64,000 nucleotides of DNA, from positions 248,001 to 312,000 of the forward strand of contig NMRA01000048.1 of NCBI GenBank assembly GCA_002633005.1, given 5' to 3'. Positions 38,701 to 52,779 of this stretch are shown piece after piece. The number at the start of each line of letters is the position of its first letter. Positions within the stretch are counted from its first letter, which is position 1. The stretch comes from Phoronis australis (Eukaryota; Phoronida; Phoronidae). The translations under genes were made by a program, and so were the position numbers. A model generated the notes under the pieces. It was not told the DNA's origin. It did no database searches and saw only the letters and a list, made by a program, of their open reading frames with translations.

Positions 38701-39539
38701 CTTTCCTTTGTTACACAGGGAATGACGCCAACTGGCAGAGTATCCTTCTTAAATGAGAGTCACTGTTGACAATTGTTGGGTACAGCAAATAGTGTGGTCT
38801 CCCCTGAATAGAACTACCATATTGTTACCCTGGCTGAATCAATGCTCAAAAACGATAGAAATTTGCGACTGTGTCCGGAATAACTGGACTCGCGAGTTTG
38901 TCGACGGAAGTAAGGCAGTAAATATGGATGGCAGTCTTCGCTTTGTGATAAAGAGTAAGCACGAGACGGTCTTTCAATAATCGAAATTTCAGAGTAAAGG
39001 ACACGAACTGAAAGCTGTTACAGAGCGTAATTTATTCGTAATTCAATGATTTTGTGAGATGAAGGCGCTGATTTTAACTCAGTACATACATGTACCACTC
39101 ACCAGGTTCAGAACATGAGATCAGATCTGTTATAAAGAAAAATGATCTTTGCAAAACAACAGACCGCGGAATGTCATTTCAAGCATGACATCCATGAGAC
39201 AAGTGTCATATAATCACTTTAAAAACCTAATTGAAAAAAGCAAACTTTTATCCAATTCATTCTCAAACTCCAACCAGCATTCTAATAACATGTTATTATT
39301 GTGACCACTCATGTTCGACCACCGTGTGGAAACAACCTGAGCATGATCACAAATCATGTGATTGGAATGTAGACTTATCATGGTAAAAAGGCAGATCTGC
39401 AGTCATCATTTGGACGTGGACGATAAGTAGGCACGCGGACAACGTGAATTTTTTTCCGATGGCAAATCAGACGTCAAATTTCCATTTTTAAGGGAAAGGT
39501 ATGTGAATGCTGTATGAGAAGTTTTCACTGGGCATTGCT

Positions 39540-39620
39540 TAGTTTTCAAAAAATAAATATGGCAATCCTCCACTAAATATTTGCCAAAATTGCAATTTCC
39601 ATATCTCAAAGGCTGTTTTT
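39540..39620 (-). repeat. Dispersed repeat family A, right-end fragment
   Basis: On the minus strand it contains GATATGGAAATTGCAATTTT followed by GGCAAATATTTAGTGGAGGA, matching the right half of the copy at 33605-33808. It ends just before the USP-like fragment. Confidence 0.4.
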
Positions 39621-39650
39621 TTTAATGAAAATAATAGAAAATTATCGTAG

Positions 39651-39930
39651 GAGTTGTAATAACTGCACAACAACAAAGGAAAAAACACAGATAGATTGGG
39701 AGTTGACCGTCTACCTCACAACGCTAAGGAAAGAAATAACTATGCAGGAGTTGTGGCACAGCTTGTGGACGTCGTTGGACATCGAGGACTTTAGTTGCCC
39801 AAACTGTAATAGTCTCAGTGGCCAGCTCACATGGTCATTAGTAAAACCGCCAAAATACCTTTGTATTCATATCTTACGTCCAGGTTATACACACAACCAT
39901 AGAAAAGTACTGTATCACAACTCAGATTAA
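39651..39930 (+). pseudogene. Fragment resembling a USP deubiquitinase (finger region), orphan exon or pseudogene
   Basis: The frame reads about 93 residues from just after ATTATCGTAG to a TAA. It contains a CxxC near its start (SCNNC), a stretch like the LxVxL strand that follows the first zinc-knuckle pair in USP domains, a second CxxC (SCPNC), then KPPKYLCIHILRPGY. The last part resembles the USP box that normally reads LPxxLxIHLxRF; USP30 has LCIHLQR there. The spacing between the two CxxC pairs also fits a USP finger. The canonical Arg-Phe is changed to Arg-Pro, and no catalytic Cys box or His box was seen nearby, so a working enzyme is not supported. It could be one exon of a gene spread outside my recognition, a retrocopy remnant, or a chance resemblance. 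It lies on the strand opposite the teneurin. Confidence 0.4.
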
Positions 39931-40117
39931 TCGAGTCTAAGTAGACACAAAAATGAAGAAACTAAATGAAATTTCATACATTGAACGTAAAATGCATATT
40001 TGCCAATGAATCCACTCAATGCAGTCCTAGTTTTCAAGAAAAAGGTTACATTTGAAGCTGGTTAGAAACACAGGGTGTCAACCAACAGGCAGCAGCCATA
40101 ACCTTCTATAGCTGCCA

Positions 40118-40118
40118 N
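40118..40118. other. Ambiguous base (N)
   Basis: Single N in otherwise ordinary sequence; no duplication is seen on either side, so it is probably a base-call ambiguity. Confidence 0.9.
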
Positions 40119-41559
40119 CGGTATCCAACCAGATTCAATCACCCAAGTTCCCAACCCACTCTGGTCACATTACCTGGCCAATAGTAATACACCTGAAAAC
40201 ACGATATCACATGTGATGTACTTTAATAATCCACCAACCCCAGCTCACACCGCAGACTAGTTGTTGAACATAGAATGGCCATGGAAGTGCCGCAAATTAA
40301 CCAATTACTGTGTATACTTACCAGCCTCTAAGGAGAACACCACTGTTTTGAAACCCACACCAAGGTAGGTTGGCTCACATGTAGAGATGATATGGCCATT
40401 AAGACTTGGATACAGGGTGAGCAGAAAGATCTTTGGGCCCAATGGAATGTTTTGCACAAAAGAAACGTCAATTTTATTTTTTTAGTAGATTTAAGCATCC
40501 ACCATGCTGCCATTGAATAGTATTAACTTTGCTATAATGAAATTTAAATGGACTCATTTAAACCTTCCGTGAACACGTACTCATCATACCAAACAAAAAT
40601 CAAAATGAAAAGTAACACCGTTTGACAGAGGATAGCAAATTTAGTCAATAAACAAATGCTATTTAGCACTTCACTCAAGTCAAAAACTATTTTTAAGTTT
40701 ATATTTCATACATTTTTGATGTAATTAGTCCTACTTATCAGCAGAGGAAGTAGTATTTGGTCTCGGAAATGACTGGTGCAATTCGGCTGCACCAGTATTG
40801 TTTGGATTTGCATTGTATACATATTTTAAGTAAGTTTTTTTTATTTCACCCTCTAATTGGGCAACCCCTTGGTAATCAACCAAACAGACCCAATCAACAT
40901 GCCACCTCAAGCTAGGAGCCAGATAAATGTTCTTAGCAGAAAGGTCATAACTCCACAGGCATGCTGAGCCAACCAGTGGGCGGTCCACTGTAGGTTAATT
41001 AAATCTAGACTGCAAAGTTTGCATTGTTGAATTAAGGTGTCTGCCTTGAAATAACATTCAGGGATACTGGCTGACAAGGCTCTTTTGTAAATCACATGGT
41101 CACCAGACAGTATCTCTTTGTGAACAATTGGCAAATGCTGAATGCACCTGATGGACCAGTCAAAGGTGTAAAATTGAATGTTAAATTTAGAAAGTTTAAA
41201 TCACAACATTCGGGGAGGGTCAAAGGTGAATGTGTGTGGACATGCAATAGGTGACAGTGCATGTTGTGACCTTTCTCACTGACATCAACACTTGGTGCTC
41301 AGGGGAGTGGCTAGTGGGAAAGCTGAAAGTTGGTCTCCTGAGTCGAAAATAAGAGTGCTACTCCACACTTAACGGGTGGATTTGACGGCAAATCATTGAT
41401 GGTCGCTACAGTGGCATTTACACTCGACTTTTGGTGTTCATTACAACCAAACCAAGGGTATCAGAGATCTGACCAAGCTTTTATATAAAAATTCAACTTG
41501 AAAATGAAATCTCAAAATAATGTTACAATTTTAAAGTTATTTGATTTTTAATTTAGTCA

Positions 41560-41740
41560 ACTTTTCATTTTTTCATGAAAATCATAAAACTGCAATGTTT
41601 AGTCCTCATGCAAAAGTGCATCAATTTAAAATCCTGACAGCATTTGAGAACAGGGCACAAAACATTTGAAACTTTCGTGTGAATGCTGGCTATCAGCCAT
41701 TTCTGAAATACGTTGTTCCGAAGTACAGCAAATCTGGACA
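41560..41740 (-). repeat. Dispersed repeat family B, partial copy
   Basis: On the minus strand it reads TACTTCGGAACAACGTATTT, CAGAAATGGCTGATA, GCCCTGTTCTC and TTTTGCATGAGGAC, parallel to the first half of 9066-9490. Confidence 0.5.
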
Positions 41741-44700
41741 AATACAGGCCCTCAAAAACATCTAGTTTGGCCAGATGCACCCAAAGAAACTGACCATTCC
41801 ATTGTTGGGAGTAATGTAACCTGACCACCAGGTGGCGTGTCTTCATGTCAGGCATTGATGAATACATTGGCATATTTTACTTTGATATGACTAGTTAGTG
41901 ACCAAGAAAATATGAAACATGTTACATAAAGAGAAAACAGCACTGGGAGCTCTCTGAGAAACACAGGAATCTCATTAATCAACTAATACTACCATACCTG
42001 ACAATACCAAGTCCAGGATGAACTGTTATGCTCAGCAAAAACAAATGTAGTGAATCGAACCTCTGAATTCCAGTTTTATCTACTGTGTTTAGCTTGACAC
42101 TTACCAAGCAAGACAAGAGAATGATTATTTTAAAAAGGTATGTTGAAAAAGACAAATCAATATAAATTTTAAGCAGGTACCATGCAGTTTGTTCAGTTTC
42201 TGTACTCACTATTTCCAAAGAGTTGGCAGTCAATCTATACTTAATGTGTACCAACTTATCTACCATAGGCGTCTATTATACGAAGTATGGTAAACAGCCC
42301 CACCTGGAGAACGCATCTTGTATCTTGCCCTACGTTCACAAGTCTCAACTACCTCTACCAGCCATTTAACTCAGAAGAAATGATGCGAAGAAACGAGGAA
42401 AAAAAGCGCAGCCAAATGCCATCCATTAATCACGAAGCACTGACAATGCCAAGGCATAACAGATTTGAAAAATTCAAAGGACTAGGAGTTAGGTTCAGCT
42501 CCAGTCAAGCTGTCAAGTCTTGTTAGGACTTAAGAACTCTAGGAGACTGTTACCAGTTATTACAAGTTGTCTGGGGATGGGCATGCCTTCTGTTTTGACA
42601 AATTGGAGGATTTATCAGAATAGTTGGATAATGAGAGTGGTGGTATGATGTGATGTCTGGGCTTGACAAGCATCAACTATCTGATGAGAAGCAGACACTG
42701 TGATCTCATTTCAAATAAAAATAGACTGTGTTGTAAAATACCTGAATATGACCAACTAACCAAGAGCCTAATTTGCAGTTTTGAAGACAAAAACTGTTGT
42801 TTGAAGAAAGCTGCGTTGCAGAGCGCAAAATAAATCATTTATTTAAACCTGCTTATCTTACACAAAAATGAAAAATTTTAATCAACCACCTTTTTAGTCC
42901 TTGACTTCTGCATATTGCAACATTGATAAATCAGGGGAAATGTGTTGCAATTCATAATTGTGCAATACTAGCAAGGTGCCATAATAGTAAAAAAGTGCAG
43001 GTATTTACCACTTTTTGGATGGAAAAAAGAATTTCCTTGAGTTTAATTGTTTTTTCTTTAGATCAGCCCAAAGACAACTCTAATTCACAACCTCGGCAGT
43101 CACAGTGAGACCCTAACTGCCGCAGAGCTCAACTCCACTTGGTTAACAGAGTAGCAGAGCATTTTAAGTGCACTTAACTAACAAAGTCACCAACCTGGAC
43201 TTCAGCAAATGACTGGCAGCTAAGGGCGTGAATGGGCAATTTGTAATAAAATCAGAAAAACAGATTTTATTGTTTTCCAATTCTGGTTATAATAACCTCA
43301 AGAAGTCTATCCCCCCTACAACAAACCCAAAATGCATTTTCCCGTACTAAAACCAGTTGTGCCCTAAGCCATTTGCCTAAAACCACTTTTTCTAATCATA
43401 GTAATGCAGTTCATAATACAAATTTAGTTATGAACAAACTACCAAAAATTGATCTTCCATCATGCTGTACTGCAAGAAGCATACAACGACATACCGATGT
43501 AGGAGACAATAGGCGCCGAAGCACAGTTAATGTTCATACCCAGGAGGTTAAACCATAACTGGACAAGATAATCTCATTGGTCACTTATATTAGACATTCA
43601 AAGCATATTGTCAGCAACTAGGGTTTTTTGTATTCTTGTAAAAGGAGGCAGTTTCAATAGTCAATCCAGACACTAGTGGATCTAGGGTGTTGAATGGTGA
43701 ACTTGCAACAATTTTCAAAGGAAAAATCCCAAACTTTTGTTTGCACCACAAAAAATCATTTTTTAGAACAACTGTCCATTCAGAGACGAGAGAAAAGAAA
43801 TTGATGGAAGAAATTTTTGAAGCTAGAAACAAGTCGATTCTCTGCTACTATACTCTGAAATCATCACATGGAACCGCTCGCTGACGAACAGAAGAGTTGA
43901 GAAATTTACACCGAATTCAGGGCAATGCCCAGTTAATCTGTTGAACTCAACCTGAAATACAAGCCACCAAGCACATGTTTAACACCTCCACCAGTGCAAA
44001 ATGAAGTAATCAGTCCAGCTGAGGGAAAAGAATCTGACACTGAACAGCAGAATTACAGAATTACCCAGGAGTTTCCTAAGAGTCTAATTAAAAGCAGAAT
44101 TTCCACAGTTCAACTTATACTGAAAGTTCTTCAAACACAATCAGTGAGTTACGTACCACTTAACATTTTTGGGTATGGGTTCTACAGCCTTTGTCCAACC
44201 GATGATGTTGTGAGTTTGTTGGGCGTGTGATGTTATCCTTGCTCAGCTAATTTTTGTGTAAATTATTTATTCAAGCAACACACTATATGTTAATGTCATG
44301 CACTAGTGTCATCCTAAAAACGCAATAAAATAGGATATCAATTTAAAGTTTTTCATAGAAATAGCTAGCACTTCCATACACTTTTAGGCAGAGTATAGTT
44401 CACCCATTCCACTTAAACAGCTAGATATCCGATAAATAAATTTGTATTTTCACTGGATTAAAATTGGTGCAGAAAATCGTTTTAAAAATTACAAACATCT
44501 CTTGTTAAGTGTAAACCTCAGACAGCCAGGATATCCAAATCCAGATATCAATCTAGCCCTTTGTTACACAAAGTGTTCCCCAGTATTTTTTCCAGCATTG
44601 CAGGACTTAAGTGCACGCCAATTATCGGCCATACTTCAAAACGTTATTTCAGACAGCATTTTTTACTGCAATGAAGTCATAGGTGGTAAATGCTTCCCAC

Positions 44701-44952
44701 ACAACAGGAACTTTTATCAGTGTTCGAGATATCCAAGAATGATGGCACTGGAGGTTCTTGTACAAAACTTTTGATTAAGTACAACGTACCATGTAACGGG
44801 CCAAGTTAGCAATGAGAACACAGTGATTCTTTAATAACCCACTTCAAGTTATACAGAGCGCTGCTTCGGTAGGTCAAAATAACCAACTTCAAAGTAAAAC
44901 AAAATAGGAATGAAGAGGTCCATTAAGAGAACAATATGGTAACACATATGGC

Positions 44953-45055
44953 AACAGTCCGACATAACGTGCCCATATTTTGAGAGCTAGTTTGATGGCC
45001 GTCATTCAGTGGAGAAAACTGGTTCTCAAAATTCGGGCATGTTAAATTGTCCAAC
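44953..45055 (+). repeat. Hairpin element, copy 3 (subfamily II)
   Basis: The inner stem ATTTTGAGAGCTAGTTT pairs with AAAACTGGTTCTCAAAAT, and the loop reads GATGGCCGTCATTCAGTGG. The outer stem is different from copy 1: TAACGTGCCC pairs with GGGCATGTTA, with GTCCGACA/TTGTCCAAC beyond it. Confidence 0.8.
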
Positions 45056-47872
45056 CATTACCTCCATTATCATCGAAAGGTGTTAACAAGTCTTGTTTCC
45101 CAACATAATTTTTCGTGACAAGTCTCAAAACTAATCAGCATTCAATACTCACTTATTGAGTGAAACTGGATTTCCAAATATAATTGTCATATTGTTAAAT
45201 AATAATTTTGAAATAACTTTTATATTTGGTTCTTACAAGTACTCTAACCAGCACTCAATATACCTTTAAAGCAACAGTGAATACTGCTTCTGTAATAATA
45301 CTTAAAATAGTATTCAAGACCAGTGTACTGTGAACAACAATTTATAAGAAAAACATTCAGGATTGGGATTAGCATATCCTCATCAAACTAAGCTATGTTT
45401 TCATACCCGTAAAAATGTGTCAGCCAGCACTTGGATTTCTAGGCAGAACACAGTGGTGAAAATCTGGCCCTAGGCCACTACAAACAAAAAATAGCATCTA
45501 AGTATGATTTATCAAACAAATAAACTGTCCCAATACACAGCCCAAACAGAGAGTCTGATACCTATCATCCTACAGAAGCATCTGTGCCTGTGACATAACA
45601 TCAACAACCCAGGGGCTTGTTTGGATAAACTTTTGTTTGGGTGAGGGGACACCCTGATTTCACGCCTCTACAGTTCTACTAACAGTGCATTGTGATCCTC
45701 ACTCCTTCACAAATAAGTCCCACTGAGAAAAGGACAACAAGTGTGTAATGGATGGGATTATGTGGATTAGGTGGATCACCCCTGCAGACAGGCTAAATAG
45801 ATATATCCTTCTTGACTTCACCTGAGCCTATATACAGGGCTGAATGGTAAGCTAGGTGATTTGTATAGCAAAAATAAACAATTGGCCTATAACATGTAAA
45901 CTAAACCAAGTTTCTGTGCAAAAGATCACTTCCTGGGAGGTCTATAGATGAAAGGGTTACCTAACTAAATTTTCGATCTGAAATCTACAATTAAATGTTG
46001 GATTTCATGCGTTATTCTAGACTCAAAACTGGGAAACCAGTAGAGTAGTCACATTAAAATACAAGGTATTAGATCAAAAACAGAGATAAGAACAAGAAAT
46101 TGGTTACTTCATTGATCTCATGAACATTACTTTAAGACAAAACCTCCAGCAAGTTTTTCATGTAGTGGTCCTAATACCGTAGGTTCTGAAGTACAGATCA
46201 GGATTTTCACTTAACATCAAATGCAACCAAAAATCTCTTGTGTCTTTCACACACAGAAATAAGACAATTGGAAAAAAACTTTATTCCACATTTCACATTA
46301 CAATAAGGCAGCTCGGTTGTAGGTATCCAAGTTTAAAATTTCTAAAGCTAGTTAAAGAAACAAGGTCACTCACTTGTCTTTCTCTTAACCATAAAAATTC
46401 ACCACCTTGATGCACTGCTGAGCCCCATAGAACATGTCTTCGTTGAAACAACGGGGCGGACATTATTAACTCATGTGACTCATAATTGATTTTGGAAGGA
46501 CAGAAAAAATAGCGCAAAGGCCAACATTAGCATATGGCAAGCTCTTGTGAAAATACTTAGAAACCGGAGAAGTGCAGCGTATTTGATTGGATTCAGATAG
46601 AATTACATGATCTCAACATAGGGTAGAAAAAGGCGAAATTTAAAGAATTTAATGATGAAATGCTTAGGGCGTCTCAGAAATAAAACACAGACAGAGAAAG
46701 TGTATAGTGTTAAAAGCAAAAAGGAGGCCCGGTTCATTACTTTGCAACATGCTACCACTGAGATCGACTTACTGAATTTGAAAAGACAGGAAAAGGAATA
46801 CCCTGAAAGACGGCATTTTGAAAAAGGCCAATTCTTAGTGTAAGCCCTGAAGCCAGAGAACTATCAGGTGATGGCCGATCAACTCCAATTTGCGCAACTT
46901 ACTTTATAAAGGTACTAGTTGAATACTTTTTTAAAGACTGTGGGACCTGACTCACCTGGGAGGACAGTTGTCCGTATCTTATGAATTGGGAATTTTCAGA
47001 TTCTCTGTCAGATTTCAAAATATATTTTTTTCGAAATGGAAAGTATTCATAATGTTACAGTTATCCAAATTATCATTGTGTTTTCGTATTATGAATCCGC
47101 AATTTTTTCACAAAAGTCTCGAGCCCTATTTTTATTGCACCTCATGTAAAAGCAGAACATTTTAAAAACAATCCTTAAAGCGTTTTTGAAAGTGCATAAC
47201 CACAGTATTTAAAAGATTCCCAAGAATATGACCTACCAATTCTGATGTACAGTATGATATTCCAAAGTAAGCCAAATTTGGACATTTCTGTAGGGTCCTA
47301 CGACACCTTAAGTTCACTTCTCTCAGTGATCTCCATATGAGCTGGACTATAAAAATCACCAAGTCTTGATTTGAGACAGCGACAAAGTTTTGACAGACCA
47401 TGCTAAAAGTAGATTTTACTTCAAGTTGAATTTCGCTGTTTAGCTGGATAATAAAACGAAGGTGGAATTAAGAGAGAGAAATCCCCAATTTGGTTGTTTT
47501 AAGCACCTAAACAGAGTAAACTGCAGCTTAAATACTTTGTTGAGAGGACATTTTGTCAGTACATTCTATACTCAATAGGTGAAGATTTAATGTAATTCCT
47601 CTAATTGGAGACAGCTGCTTCATGAGCAAAAAACTGCAGGACTTTGGCAACAGTCTGGTGACCAGCAAAGAGAGTGCAAATTAACAAGACAGGATATAGC
47701 ATTGCATAGTCAAAGAAGAATACCTTATGTTATTGTTAGGTCTTTGTTAAAGTGAAGACTATTGTATGAGATTGACAAGTTACGTAGGGTAAAAGCATGA
47801 CGAAAATGAGCATCGCAATTAAACTTGAGCAACTTTTAAAATTAGAGTGAATCAGCAAGCGAAAAACAAACC

Positions 47873-48090
47873 AAATTTAGGGCACACAATGTGGCCGACA
47901 AGTGAAATTCTATTTCATTAAATTTCTCAAAAAAAGAAAGATTAAGAACACTTTAGTCTATTTAAAGCATGGTTTGTAGTTTGTAGACGTCATAAACAAC
48001 ATTTTCTGAAATCCCCATTATGAGCATAAAGGTAGTCAATTAAACATGGAAAAATTACCATTTTGGAAAGCAATCATTTTTGCGCAAAAT
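47873..48090 (+). repeat. Dispersed repeat family A, full length
   Basis: Landmarks in order: TTTAGGGCACACAATGTGGC, CAAGTGAAATTCTATTTCAT, AAAGCATGGTTTGTAGTTTG, then AATCATTTTTGCGCAAAAT at the right end. Confidence 0.65.
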
Positions 48091-51000
48091 AAGTGGAGAC
48101 TTGCTGAAATTACTCAAATGTGACCCGCTACGAAAATCCCACGGAATGAAGAAAGACATATTTGAGACAAGTGTGTAAAATTTGAATAATTGCTCGTCTC
48201 TCAAACAACTTTAACTAAAATGTAACTCACAAAAAGTATATTCCACACAATAAAAGTGGTGAACAGTTCATTTCGAAACAAGGTACTTACAGAAAACATA
48301 TGCCCTCAATGGTGTTGCTTTATTGGGCAGATCCTGACAGATTCTGGCATCAAATTTTGTGCGGTTCACATTTTTACATTTACCAAACTGGTAAGCAGAA
48401 ACCCCAGGACTAATGTGGAAGTGAAAATTACACCAAGTCACTTTAATTCACAAACCAAACTCTTGAACATGTTTCTTTACTTCATTAAATCCGGATTTTT
48501 ATCATGAGTCAAGTTACAAAATGGTTGATGTAATGAAAATGTCATGGGGTCTAGGGTAAACATCTAATTAAGAGCTGACTTCAAATTGTAGCAGACTGCA
48601 TCACCTCGGGGCTGGGGATTTTAGAAGTAGATTTTTACACCAAAAAACTCCCATAGGCAAGTAGGTCGAAATGAATTTGTCTCCTATAAACTAAGCAGTC
48701 GTTGCCTATGCCTTTGGGAAAACAAAATGGAAAGCGAACAGTTTCAAAATATTACATCTGACAAGTCTTGTGCATTTTTGGATAGGCAGACCCTTTTGTG
48801 TTATGTACAGGATGATAAATAGAGATATCCACTTAAGTTTTTTGTATTCTGAGAACCCATGCTATAGCAAATCTCCTGTAACCTTAGAGCAAGTTGTCAG
48901 TTTCAATAAAAACAAATTTCTTGCAAGAAACTCATGGCGAGACATCTTGGGTTATGCCGGCAACACAAAAAGTTGGGATAGTGGGCACTTCTGTATCAAC
49001 TATTCATTACCAAATGTCCGTCCAATCACCCTTCGGTGGCCAAAACTTAGCTGTGTTGGCCTATAAGATTCACCCTCAGTTGTGAAACACTAGGATTGAT
49101 ACCTTGTATCATGTACACTAAAACCAGAGTTTGGGTGATGTTGCCACTTAACTATTTAGATAATGGCCTGATACTGGCCTAACTGAAGGCACTCTTACCA
49201 AATCAGTCACTGTGATGTATAGCTAGAGTACATGACTGGCCACATGCCACATTGCTCAACTGGTAAACATACAAGTTTACAGGGTACACAACAGATATTA
49301 CACATTCATTGTATAAAGGATATGATAATATGCTGGTGCCTTATGCCCTCTTGCCTAACAGCTATACTTATCATGCAGTTCACTCAATACACTATTCCTT
49401 AATTTTTACCCAAGAAGTCAAAAATACAACGAATTGTAATTGACAGACTACTCCAAGTGGGGTAACCCGATTTTTGACAGATGCCTAAGCATCATCTTCA
49501 GACATGATGGAGAGTCCTTGGGTAACATCTCAATGGCTTTGACACATTGAAAACAGATGTGAGTAAGCACAGGCAAAATACCAGAAAAATACCAAGAAAT
49601 GTAAACCAGCAGATCCACACAAGACTCACCTTTAGGAGCGTGTATCCAATTGATCGGTGTTGGTATATGTACACCAATTTGTAAAATAAATAGAGTGACC
49701 TTATAGTGTGAAAAATCTTCAAACGTTTTAGTGTGGAGCGACTGCTATAGCTCACTGACTACGTACTGGCAGCACGGATCTGAACCTCAGACGTAGAAAG
49801 CCGAGGTGCGTCATACAAAAACAACAACAAACCGGCAAAACAATCCTTGTTTACTGATTAACACCTCTTATCCAACCTACTCAATATGGCTCTCGAAATT
49901 CTAAGCAGACTTATCGAAATGAGATGACGAAAGATACCATATATGGAAAGGTCAAAGTAAATGTTTGCACGGCTTGTTGACATTTCCGATTTGAGTAATA
50001 AAACGTTCCGCGAAATGTGTCAGCCTTATCGAACAGGCAGTGAAATATCAGAAAGCTTAATAAACACCGAGGAATTCCAAACTTATCATTATGTTAATTA
50101 AGTCGTGAATATTCGGAAATAAGAATTAATGGCATACGTTTGTTTGAAATGACTCATAACAGTGAAAATAATTCATCGGCTATGACTGTTTTAATTGCTC
50201 AATAGGTCTTCTGAGTTCTACTATAACCTTTTTAAAAATACTCATCTATTATCAACTTTATTTGATTGCATCTAAATTCACAATAATGTTAGGTTTATCT
50301 CCTTGACAACAATCCATAAAACAATAAAAATTCCACAATAATATACTTTATTTTACTTCATGCTTTCCATTTCATCACATTGGACTGAATGTCTCTTAAA
50401 ATCACTTCCCCCGCCCAGACTCCTCATCACAAGAACTTAGAAGCAAATCCAGCCACACACCCCTCATACACTGCTAGAAGATCAAAGAAACATTTTGGAG
50501 TCAGCTCTTGACATCACAACACCCTGGAGCCAACAGGGTCATGGTTCAGCCTTTTGATTTTTGCGCACTAATACAAATTCATGTACTCCTTGCAGTCAAT
50601 TTTATTTGTTTAACAGCAACTGACATTTTTTGTGTCGTCAAAGCTTTAAAAGTTTCAACGAATCACCTTTTCAAGCCATGCTATAAGTTGTCTGTTTTAA
50701 GCAAATATTGACAGAATGATTACAGGTACCACATGAAAGCGATAAAAAGTTTAGGTGTAATAATCAACTATGTGGCTACTGATTCACAAAAGTGCCGAAC
50801 GATTTGAGAAATTCAACAGGAAATTTTTTAGTTCACCCACATTATTTTTGAATGTTTGCGGGCAGAACAATACGGTAAAAACAAATAGTGTAATTTTAGA
50901 AATGAGGCTCATTTTCACAAACCTGAAATGATAAAGACAACTGAAATACTTTACACTGCAGATGATGGCTGAAACTTCATAATTAAATTCACAACAGTAA

Positions 51001-52779
51001 GTCTCACTAACAAAAAAACAACAGGTTTATTTATTTCAAATTTAATTTTATCCATACCAGTGTAAAGTAAAAATGTAAATTTTATTGCGCCCACATACAT
51101 ATATACATTTGCATTACCATCATCTCTGTCTGGGCATGCAGTGTCCATTGACAACAGATGACAAGGTTTGGACCAATCTGACTACTTCAGTGCCACCCAC
51201 CCCTTCAGCGGTAATTTTGGTTTGTTGCGTATTTCTCCTATCTTTGAAGTTTCTAGATGGATTTTCATGAATTTTGGATAATGGGTTTTTATTAAAGAGG
51301 CAGCGCCTTCCCATTTTTGCACAGATTTGACACACTCTCTGCTACCCAGCGGTCGTCGTTTAAATTTTTCGAGTCCATTTTTGTTTTGGTGTCCGCGTCT
51401 CTATCCACCAAATCGTTCAAAATTCCCCTGAGAAAATTGGCAGATCAGTGGCTGACTGATTCTTGAATGAGTTTGACTTATTTGGTACCCATTTCCCATT
51501 TTCATCCACGCATGTATCTCCCCTTTTCAGTATCTTTGTGAAACTTGGTAGAGACCAGTCCAACTACTGTTGTGCCCAATGACATATGTTTGATTCTGAA
51601 TCTTCAGAGTTCAATGATGGACTTTTCATTAAATTTGGCAAATAGCTTACCATTAGGAGACCAGACCATTCCGGGGGGGGGCAAAGGGGAAGGGGACATT
51701 TCAGTGTTTGACATTGTTCTTGTTAACAAATCTCAAGCAATACGTTACTTCACCAATAGCATCAAACAGACCCAAACAGTTCAAAAGCCTCATATTTCCC
51801 CCTCTTGTTAGAAAATGAGACATTTATTAAAAGGAAATTAACTTAAGTATGATTAAAAACAAATTTGCACAGTCTGAGCAGCTTAGCACATGTTTAAATG
51901 TAGACAGACTGTTGCAAAGCATGGTTTTCTACTTAATTAACAACTGCTCCCTTCACAACTTGTGCGAAATCTCATTAATTAAAATCATTACAAGAAATTA
52001 AGTTTGTTAGGAAAGATATTAGACTGTTGCAAAAAACATACCAGATCTAATTCAGCATTCATCTAATCTTGATCCGGTATAACAATTTTGTAACTATGCC
52101 CCTGAGATCACCATCGAAATGATAATGCATTTGAGTCGACTTGGTCAACAATTTATTTTGTATTCAGCTGTAACCTGAAAATGATGGTTGATTAAGGATC
52201 ATGGCTAAAACCAACGCACTATGGAAAATTGAAACTTTTGCCATGCTTTGTGATTTTTGTTTTGAAATCAGAATACATTACATGGACAAAAATCTGTAAA
52301 CAAAAGATACTAAATGCATTTAGTGCTACAAACCAAAGGTCGCTGCATACATTAAAGGCAAAGATAAAATAAACCTTATAACCAAACCATCCTCCATCAG
52401 AATTCCTTGTACGCATGTAACAGACATTAGGCGAGTAAAAAGAGGGAGTTAATCAAATCATAATTATAACAAAATGACTATACCAGCAAATCATAGGCTG
52501 TAAATTGATGCCTACAGCTATGGGGAGAAGATTATTCAGACAGCAAAAGACTTGTGATTTATGGATTAAATGAACACAACATTTGTCATTAATGGTTTCA
52601 TTACCTAGTAAGAGCATGGCATTTTTCCTGTCATGTTCAAAGTCAGAATCAAGTGTATATGTCAAGTGGTGTATATTCATTATTTAAAGTGTAAGTTGTT
52701 AATAGCTGGCATTGCTTTTTAAGAATACATGAGAAACAATCTCGAATAATCCATGTTTAGGGGCTGACTTGAATTCTTT

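Noticed and set aside
38753-38990. CpG-richer plus-strand open frame ending near a GTAAGCA donor-like site, considered as an exon
   Set aside because: No acceptor or promoter, no recognised protein features, and the donor-like site alone is weak evidence.
42268-42295. ACCATAG...TATACGAAGTATGGT, recalling half of a lox-type site
   Set aside because: Only about 10 bases match one arm; no second arm or recombinase. Chance.
48894-49066. Asp-Ser-Gly-His-Phe in a plus-strand frame, considered as the His box of a USP to go with the 39651 fragment
   Set aside because: The residues around it do not fit a USP His box, and it is 9 kb away without intervening USP-like exons.
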